Source: Candidatus Rifleibacteriota bacterium (lineage in GTDB: Bacteria; Riflebacteria; Ozemobacteria; Ozemobacterales; Ozemobacteraceae). From it: a DNA stretch of 28,309 nt. Positions 23,908-28,309 of this stretch are shown one piece after another; within the stretch, counting starts at the first letter, position 1; each line of letters opens with the position of its first letter. The notes below the pieces were generated by a model. It was not told the origin of the DNA, did no database searches, and saw only the letters and a program-made list of their open reading frames with translations. The position numbers and the translations under genes are program-made. Where the stretch lies: the NCBI GenBank assembly GCA_029564115.1, contig JAKQQP010000084.1:1-28309 (forward strand), written 5' to 3'.

Positions 23908-25337
23908 CACTTGCAAGTAAGCTAAACAAGGCATTAACAACAAAAACCGAGATCAAAACGGCAATCGAAAAATACGGCGTCGAAGTTATATCAGAAAAAT
24001 TCGCAGACTACCCCGCTTACATCGCCGACATCATAAACCACATCGAGGCCGGTGGGATAGAAATTGTTGGCGCAGTCAATCGACAGGTGAAATTGGGCGA
24101 AACACTATCTGCTGGCGCTGTGATTGATGTGGTTGGAAATGTGTGGGGCATCTCCTATAAAAAGACTAACGATGTCGATATTATGCCTAGCTCCTACGGC
24201 ACCTCCTGCGCGATGTCTGCTGATGGCCAGTTTTTGGCGGTCGGTATCTATGGCGGTTTTGTAACCTATAAATGGTCAGCGATAAACAGCCGCTATGAAA
24301 AAACGAATAGTCCCGACATTGTCGATTTTTCGTCAGGTGTTTACGCGTGTGCGATGTCTGCCGATGGCCATTTTTTATTTGTTGCCTCGCGTTATGGGCG
24401 TTCTTATAAATGGTCAGAAGCAAATAATCGTTATGAAAAAACCGCTAACCCAACATATAATCCAACTGGCTATACTTATGGGGCTAGTATGTCTGCCGAT
24501 GGCCAGTTTCTTGCGGCACCTAACGGTAATTCGCCTTACTTATATACTTTTAAGTGGTCAGAAGCAAATAATCGTTACGAAACAACAAACAATCCAGATA
24601 TTGCTCCGGGAGGTGGCAAGTCCTGCGCGATGTCTGCCGATGGCCAGTTTTTAGCGGCAGCAGCTAACAGTGCGTTGCCTTACTTATCTACTTTTAAGTG
24701 GTCAGAAGCAAATAATCGTTATGAAAAAACAAACAATCCAGATGTTGATCCGGGAGGTGGCAATGCCTGCGCGATGTCTGCCGATGGCCAGTTTTTAGCC
24801 GTTGGGCATCTTAATGCATCAAGCTCACCTGCCTATTTAACGACATATAAATGGTCAGAAGCAAATAATCGTTATGAAAAAACAAACAATCCAGATTTTG
24901 CTCCTAGCGGCGCCGTTAGCGGCGTAGGCATATCTGCCGATGGCACATATTTAGTGGCTAGCCATGCTGGAACCGTGCCGCCAGCTGGGTTTGTGACATA
25001 TAAATGGTCAGTAGAAAATGCCCGTTACGAACGGGCAGGTTTTCCTGATGTTGCGCCGCCAAGAACACCTTCCGGCAATATAGGGATGTCGTCAGACGGG
25101 GTATACTGTGCCGTAGCATTCGATATCCCAAGTTATTTAATAACATACAAACTAAACATTGCAGGCCACGACCTAAAAGCGTATGCATCACAAAACAAAA
25201 TGTGGCGCATGAATTCGCACTACACCGGGGTTTTATCGGCAGCGGGTGAGGTCGGCGACATCGTCGTCGCAACAATGCTTACAAAAACACCGGGCGACCC
25301 GCTTGAAGTGTTCGGGCCAAATCCAGGAGAAGAATAA
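23904..25337 (+). CDS. Seven-bladed beta-propeller tail fibre
   Basis: 477 aa. Residues 1-45 carry a common fibre-tip attachment pattern (ALTTKTEIKTAIEKYGVEV, FADYPAYIADI). From about 85 to 430 the protein is built of seven repeats of 46-51 residues with the pattern SADGQFLA, then TYKWSEANNRYEKTNNPD, one WD40/YVTN-like blade each; an initial WGISYKKTNDVDI strand can close the ring. The repeats are nearly identical in DNA in the middle blades. The C-terminus (NKMWRMNSHYTG) is separate. It is likely a receptor-binding fibre head. The gene looks more AT-rich than its neighbours, suggesting recent acquisition. Confidence 0.75.
   Translation: MTLASKLNKALTTKTEIKTAIEKYGVEVISEKFADYPAYIADIINHIEAGGIEIVGAVNRQVKLGETLSAGAVIDVVGNVWGISYKKTNDVDIMPSSYGTSCAMSADGQFLAVGIYGGFVTYKWSAINSRYEKTNSPDIVDFSSGVYACAMSADGHFLFVASRYGRSYKWSEANNRYEKTANPTYNPTGYTYGASMSADGQFLAAPNGNSPYLYTFKWSEANNRYETTNNPDIAPGGGKSCAMSADGQFLAAAANSALPYLSTFKWSEANNRYEKTNNPDVDPGGGNACAMSADGQFLAVGHLNASSSPAYLTTYKWSEANNRYEKTNNPDFAPSGAVSGVGISADGTYLVASHAGTVPPAGFVTYKWSVENARYERAGFPDVAPPRTPSGNIGMSSDGVYCAVAFDIPSYLITYKLNIAGHDLKAYASQNKMWRMNSHYTGVLSAAGEVGDIVVATMLTKTPGDPLEVFGPNPGEE
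24273..25011 (+). repeat. Six tandem DNA repeats within the propeller gene
   Basis: The marker TGGTCAG occurs at 24273, 24411, 24555, 24699, 24852 and 25005, spaced 138, 144, 144, 153 and 153 bases, all multiples of three. The middle copies share the long core beginning TGGTCAGAAGCAAATAATCG almost unchanged. They encode successive propeller blades and could recombine in frame. Confidence 0.9.
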
Positions 25338-25678
25338 TGTCACCATCAGCCGAAGAAAGACTATCAGCGCTTGAAACGGAAAACACGCACACAAAAGAAC
25401 TTTTGCGTGAAATCAAAACCGAATTAATGCGATTGCCGCGCCGCATCAGCAAAAACACACAAGCACAGCTGGCCGATTGCCGAGCAATCCAGGACGCCAA
25501 GCACGTCCACAAAATGCCCGCAGGCGCAACACCCGCAGACGATTACAGCTGGATAAAAAAGGCTGTGGTGGCACTGATGGCAGTCGGCAGCGTTATTGGC
25601 GGCGCGGTCTGGCAGTATCAACAGGTGAGCGGTGGCAAACCGCCCGCAATAAGCATGAGTCAGGAGGGCAGCAAGTGA
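25337..25678 (+). CDS. Holin-like protein, XhlA type
   Basis: 113 aa; the ATG overlaps the propeller stop by one base (TAATG). Residues 1-40 form a charged coiled coil (SAEERLSALETENTHTKELL) and 75-93 a single membrane helix (KAVVALMAVGSVIGGAVWQY), with a short C-terminal tail. A coiled coil followed by one helix near the C-terminus is the XhlA pattern, a holin-associated hemolysin-like family found before amidases in prophages. It likely helps permeabilise the inner membrane. The holin role is inferred from topology and position. Confidence 0.65.
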   Translation: MSPSAEERLSALETENTHTKELLREIKTELMRLPRRISKNTQAQLADCRAIQDAKHVHKMPAGATPADDYSWIKKAVVALMAVGSVIGGAVWQYQQVSGGKPPAISMSQEGSK

Positions 25679-26244
25679 ATAACCTTCTTCCGGCTGAAAG
25701 GCCTTTTATCAAAACGGTTCCGCGTCGTGACTGGCTGAAAAGCGACGAAACCCCGAAATATGACAAGCACAAGCCGGCCAGAATCGTTGTGCATCACTCT
25801 GCAGCGCCGACAGCTAAGCAGTTCCACGGCGACCAGACAATACAGGCCATCCATCGGTATCACACCGTTGACAACAAGTGGTCAGACATTGGCTATCATT
25901 TCTTGATCAGCCCGGACGGTTCAACGATTTTTGAGGGCCGACCGGTCGATGCAATCGGCGCACACTGCGGCGGAAACCCGCCTGCGGGCGTGACTCGAAA
26001 TTTCGGCAACACTGGCAGCATCGGCATCTGCCTTATTGGCGACTACGATAACGAGCAGCCGACTGATGCAGCCCTGCGCACTTTATCGGTCTTGATCGTC
26101 GACCTTTGCGAGCGGTGGCAAATCGACAGCCGGCAGATTTACGGGCACTGCGAAGCCTGGTCGCGACCGCCGAAGAGCTGCCCAGGCAAAAACCTGTTTG
26201 TCAGCCTGTTCGGCCGGAACCGCTGGGAGGCCTTAAAAATCTGA
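25675..26244 (+). CDS. N-acetylmuramoyl-L-alanine amidase, Amidase_2
   Basis: 189 aa from GTG 25675 in a GTGA overlap with the holin-like gene and after GGAGGGCAG; an upstream frame from 25477 merely crosses that gene. Type-2 amidase features: zinc ligands His40 (VVHHSA), His158 (YGHCEAW) and Cys169 (KSCPGK), catalytic-type Tyr74 (IGYHFLI) and Lys167, and IGICLIGDY. It cleaves the bond between MurNAc and L-Ala in peptidoglycan. No signal peptide is seen, so it needs a holin to reach the wall. It forms a lysis pair with the preceding membrane protein. Confidence 0.92.
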   Translation: MNNLLPAERPFIKTVPRRDWLKSDETPKYDKHKPARIVVHHSAAPTAKQFHGDQTIQAIHRYHTVDNKWSDIGYHFLISPDGSTIFEGRPVDAIGAHCGGNPPAGVTRNFGNTGSIGICLIGDYDNEQPTDAALRTLSVLIVDLCERWQIDSRQIYGHCEAWSRPPKSCPGKNLFVSLFGRNRWEALKI

Positions 26245-26253
26245 GGTGGAGGC

Positions 26254-26418
26254 ATGGAACTAAATGAAGCGCTCAAAGTCATCACGGAAATTGCAGAACG
26301 GGCTGAACGAACCGCCAGAGCTGCCGAAGCCGCCGCAGAGGTGGAGCGAAGACGACGAAAAGAGCAGAATGATCGAGCGCCGTCAGAAACAAGCGCGGGG
26401 CGAAGAAATCTGCCCTGA
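26254..26418 (+). CDS. Small Ala/Arg-rich coiled protein
   Basis: A 54-aa frame with a fine ribosome site (GGTGGAGGC directly before ATG 26254), nine bases after the amidase stop. The sequence MELNEALKVITEIAERAERT, then repeated Ala/Glu/Arg, is a single charged helix of the sort seen in small phage lysis-region proteins. It has neither a signal peptide nor a lipobox, so it is not a recognisable spanin. Its last part overlaps the next gene in another frame. It was found by the ribosome site and composition; the function is unknown. Confidence 0.6.
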   Translation: MELNEALKVITEIAERAERTARAAEAAAEVERRRRKEQNDRAPSETSAGRRNLP

Positions 26419-26485
26419 ATGCGGCGGAATAATCTGGAATCTTGGCACTTGCCGCCGATGCGGCGATTGCCGGTGTAAATTTTAA
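26369..26485 (+). CDS. Mini zinc-ribbon protein
   Basis: The frame is open from 26264, but only the part from about ATG 26369 looks protein-like: MIERRQKQARGEEICPECGG, then CRRCGDCRC, two CxxC pairs suited to one zinc ion in a 38-aa chain. A start at 26264 would give 73 aa and overlap the whole preceding gene, whose ribosome site is better. No strong site precedes 26369. The downstream gene's AAGGAGG overlaps the TAA. The start is uncertain and the function unknown. Confidence 0.5.
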   Translation: MIERRQKQARGEEICPECGGIIWNLGTCRRCGDCRCKF

Positions 26486-26498
26486 GGAGGCTAACGCC

Positions 26499-26876
26499 AT
26501 GATGGAATTTTTATCGCGTAATCTCGACACTGTTCTTTTAATCGCCCTGCTGGGCTTCAAATTGCTGGAATTCATCGCGCCAAAGACCGCGACAACGGCA
26601 GATGACAAGATCGTCAGCGCAATCAGCTGGGCACTTGCGCATGCAAACAGCGTTTTCAATATCGTTGAAGACCTGAGCGCTGCCGGCTTAATCAAGGTTA
26701 AAACTGAAGCCTTCCGCGAAGAGCTGCAGAAGCAATACCGCAAGGTTTACGGCAAAGACCTGCCACAGCAGGCAGTCAGCGCCGCTGAAAACATCGCTGC
26801 CGGTCTGGCTGCTGAAGATCACAACGTCAAGCGCATCGCTGCATCGGTAAACCCTCAGCCCGCCCCGGCACAGTGA
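26499..26876 (+). CDS. Small membrane-anchored phage protein, holin candidate
   Basis: 125 aa from ATG 26499 (or the adjacent ATG 26502) with AAGGAGG eight bases upstream; a longer frame from 26442 covers the zinc-ribbon gene. One hydrophobic N-terminal helix (about 10-26, DTVLLIALLGFKLLEFIA) is followed by two or three amphipathic helices and a Pro/Ala tail. Membrane proteins of this kind follow amidases in many prophages and are often labelled holin-like. With one clear helix and no homologue recognised, holin is only a possibility. Confidence 0.65.
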   Translation: MMEFLSRNLDTVLLIALLGFKLLEFIAPKTATTADDKIVSAISWALAHANSVFNIVEDLSAAGLIKVKTEAFREELQKQYRKVYGKDLPQQAVSAAENIAAGLAAEDHNVKRIAASVNPQPAPAQ

Positions 26877-27064
26877 CGCTATCTGCTGGGGCCGACGAAG
26901 CAGCTGTCGGCGTCAAACTTAAAAACGCCATCGCCCGCGTGCGCGTGGCGCGTGGCCAGAAACCGGAATTCGGCGTTGACTTCGGCAGGGGCAACACCAC
27001 CGGGTCACTGACGATCAAAAACGGAAAACCCAGCATCACGCTGGGCTTTAATACAAGGTTCTAA
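26873..27064 (+). CDS. Small protein ending the late operon, unknown
   Basis: 63 aa from GTG 26873 in a GTGA overlap with the previous gene. It is basic and Gly-rich, with beta-like strands (KPEFGVDFGRGNTTGSLTIK, then SITLGFNTRF). It is the last gene before the terminator. No family is recognised; coupling and size support a real gene. Confidence 0.5.
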   Translation: MTLSAGADEAAVGVKLKNAIARVRVARGQKPEFGVDFGRGNTTGSLTIKNGKPSITLGFNTRF

Positions 27065-27078
27065 GGTCCTTCGGTTTT

Positions 27079-27105
27079 GCCCTCGAAAGAGGGCGTTTTT
27101 TATTT
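27079..27105 (+). terminator. Intrinsic terminator of the late operon
   Basis: GCCCTC (27079-27084) and GAGGGC (27089-27094) form a perfect stem with a GAAA loop, followed by GTTTTTTATTT. It faces the plus strand, 14 bases after the last gene's stop. The T-run overlaps the 3' end of the minus-strand integrase. Late transcription should stop here, before the att region. Confidence 0.92.
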
Positions 27106-28179
27106 CCCGAATTTGATCATTCGCATTTCTGCCGCATCGATCTGGTCATTTTTAACATACCGCTGTGTTGTTGCCAGGTTGGTATGACCCAGAGCCGCCT
27201 GAACTTTCGGCAAACCAATGCCGGAATTTGCCGCCTTAGAGGCAAAAGTGTGTCTGCAGCCGTGGAATCTTCTGTATTGAATTCCGAGAGCCTTGCACGC
27301 TTTCTGTAATTGCCTTACCGGCCAATGCTTTGCATGAATTCGCAGTTCCGGGAAGATAAATGCAGTTGGCAGGGCAGATTTACATCGGGCCGTAATCATT
27401 GCAAGCAGATCCGGGTGCAAAGTAATTTCCCGGTATGCGCTTTTGGTGTCGCGAAGAGATTTCTGGTTGAACACCCTGGCGACTTGGGTGCTTAAATTTA
27501 TGTCACCCACCGACAAACCCTTTATTTCTCCCAGGCGCAGCCCTGCATAAAACGCAACCATAGCCACCGGATGAAACTCTGGACAGTGTTGTTTAAAATG
27601 CTCAAGCAAAGATTGGACTTCCTGGTCAGAATATGGCCCCAAAGTTTCCGGCCGGGCCGGAATGCGTTTTTTGATTTCTGGCCAGACGCGAACAGGATCT
27701 TTTTCAAGCAGCTCTTCGGCGACCAGGCCGCGAATCATTGATCGAAAAAGCATGAGCTCTTCAGCAACTGTTTTGTGACTTTTGCCATCATTCAGCCTGG
27801 CAAATTTATAATCTTTCATCAGACTGGTGCTGAGTTGCGAGAACGTCGACGCGGATCGAGACGCGAGAAACTCTTCGACGGCTCGAAACTGAATTTGATA
27901 GCGGGTTACGGTCGATGGTTTGATCTCTGCTTTTTTTTGAGTCAGAAATCTGTCTATCTGAGCCTTAATTTCAGAGCCTTCGATGGTTTTGGCAACCATT
28001 TCATCCGGAAACTTGCCGTATAACAACCGACAAGCATCCCATTGCTTTTGCACCTGGACGGCAGAAGCGTGATCTTTTTTGCGCGTGGATCTTTCTTTTT
28101 GTTGCTTCCCGACCCTGTATCTATATAACCAGGAAACAACTTTGCCAGACGAATTCTTGTTTGCAACTAACCATGACAT
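27100..28179 (-). CDS. Tyrosine integrase next to the tRNA site
   Basis: 359 aa. An N-terminal arm-type domain (YRYRVGKQQKERSTRKKDHA), core-binding domain (about 72-165) and catalytic domain (about 182-345) are complete. All classic residues are present: Arg215 (YAGLRLGEI), His306 and Arg309 (FHGCRHTF), His332 (LGHTNL) and Tyr341 (TQRYVK). It catalyses site-specific insertion and, with an excision partner, removal of the prophage. It is transcribed away from the tRNA-Gly end, with GGAGGT eleven bases before the ATG. The adjacency to the tRNA 3' end makes it the likely integrase of this prophage. Confidence 0.95.
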   Translation of the reverse strand: MSWLVANKNSSGKVVSWLYRYRVGKQQKERSTRKKDHASAVQVQKQWDACRLLYGKFPDEMVAKTIEGSEIKAQIDRFLTQKKAEIKPSTVTRYQIQFRAVEEFLASRSASTFSQLSTSLMKDYKFARLNDGKSHKTVAEELMLFRSMIRGLVAEELLEKDPVRVWPEIKKRIPARPETLGPYSDQEVQSLLEHFKQHCPEFHPVAMVAFYAGLRLGEIKGLSVGDINLSTQVARVFNQKSLRDTKSAYREITLHPDLLAMITARCKSALPTAFIFPELRIHAKHWPVRQLQKACKALGIQYRRFHGCRHTFASKAANSGIGLPKVQAALGHTNLATTQRYVKNDQIDAAEMRMIKFGK

Positions 28180-28196
28180 AACTGTGTCGCACCTCC

Positions 28197-28267
28197 GGTA
28201 GAGTGTTGGTTATGCGTGGGCCATTGCGTGGCTCACTCATATCCAGGCCTCTAAACCCCACTCTACC
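28197..28267. repeat. Nine-base inverted repeat between integrase and tRNA
   Basis: GGTAGAGTG (28197-28205) is exactly mirrored by CACTCTACC (28259-28267). The left arm overlaps the integrase ribosome site region. An inner imperfect pair (GTGGGCC and GGCTCAC) also occurs. It may be integrase arm sites or an mRNA structure controlling the integrase. Confidence 0.55.
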
Positions 28268-28282
28268 AGAGAGTTCTAACAC

Positions 28283-28309
28283 AGCGGGAAACGGGGTTCG
28301 AACCCGCGA
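28283..28309 (-). tRNA. tRNA-Gly, 3' part, probable attachment site
   Basis: Read on the minus strand, the end gives the T arm GCGGGTTCGAACCCCGT, then acceptor strand TTCCCGC and discriminator T. That acceptor strand with U73 matches bacterial tRNA-Gly of the GCC type (5' half GCGGGAA). No CCA is encoded after it. The anticodon lies outside the window, so identity rests on the acceptor. Tyrosine integrases commonly use tRNA 3' ends; the integrase is 104 bases away. The other att copy was not found in the window. Confidence 0.75.

Noticed and set aside
24273..25011. Regularly spaced repeats as a CRISPR array
   Set aside because: Spacing is in multiples of three, units are about 144 bases, and the frame stays open through all of them. 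They encode propeller blades.
23904..25337. Diversity-generating retroelement target
   Set aside because: No reverse transcriptase or template repeat is present in the window, and differences between blades are not concentrated at adenines as far as I can see.
28197..28267. Second tRNA suggested by 7-base mirrored ends in 71 bases
   Set aside because: No T-loop TTCGA-type sequence or anticodon arm can be folded on either strand; the arms extend to nine bases and fit an inverted repeat.

Overview
The window holds the late half of an integrated, temperate, lambda/HK97-like siphovirus and its junction with the bacterial chromosome. A compact run of same-strand genes encodes, in order, a Nu1-like small terminase, GpA-type large terminase, gpW/DUF6148-like connector, lambda-type portal, a fused prohead protease and gpT-like major capsid protein, decoration proteins, head-tail joining and tail-completion proteins, tail tube, frameshifted tail chaperone, tape measure, tail-tip and receptor-binding proteins, then lysis genes and an intrinsic terminator. 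A tyrosine integrase on the opposite strand follows. The window ends inside the 3' end of a tRNA-Gly gene, the likely attachment site. The left attachment-site copy is not in the window, so the prophage continues past the left edge. The host is a bacterium of middling GC content. The tRNA has no encoded CCA, which argues against an enterobacterium, but I cannot name the phylum.

Layout. 1-913: four small same-strand genes chained by start/stop overlaps, two of them with cysteine-rich probable zinc knuckles. 906-1504: a hicAB toxin-antitoxin pair on the minus strand with a well-formed promoter that contains a palindrome. 1505-1852: non-coding. 1853-2953: a first tyrosine recombinase. 2954-3125: three back-to-back hairpins just before the small terminase (cos/pac or terminator candidate). 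3126-5932: packaging genes and a small zinc-ribbon gene. 5933-6082: a gap with two strong inverted repeats. 6083-12635: head, connector and tail-completion genes. 12647-14235: tail tube and chaperone with a GGGAAAC slippery site. 14232-14453: a minus-strand two-helix membrane protein with its own promoter (a moron). 14523-23434: tape measure and tail tip. 23437-25337: two tail-fibre genes, the second a seven-bladed repeat propeller. 25337-27064: lysis and small genes. 27079-27105: terminator. 27100-28179: second integrase. 28283-28309: tRNA-Gly 3' end.

How it works together. The terminases package DNA through the portal into a shell built from the protease-capsid polyprotein or its internally started capsid form. 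The chaperone pair and tape measure build the tail, and the hub and fibre proteins recognise the host. An XhlA-like membrane protein and a zinc amidase lyse the cell. HicAB and the membrane moron are the probable genes expressed from the dormant prophage.

The most interesting points are the nested capsid start with a duplicated N-terminal domain, the secreted protein inside the head operon, the moron in the same slot as HK97 gp15, the repeat-built propeller fibre, the hicA promoter/operator with an apparently leaderless start, and the hairpin cluster before the terminase. No wholly new defence or mobile system was recognised.
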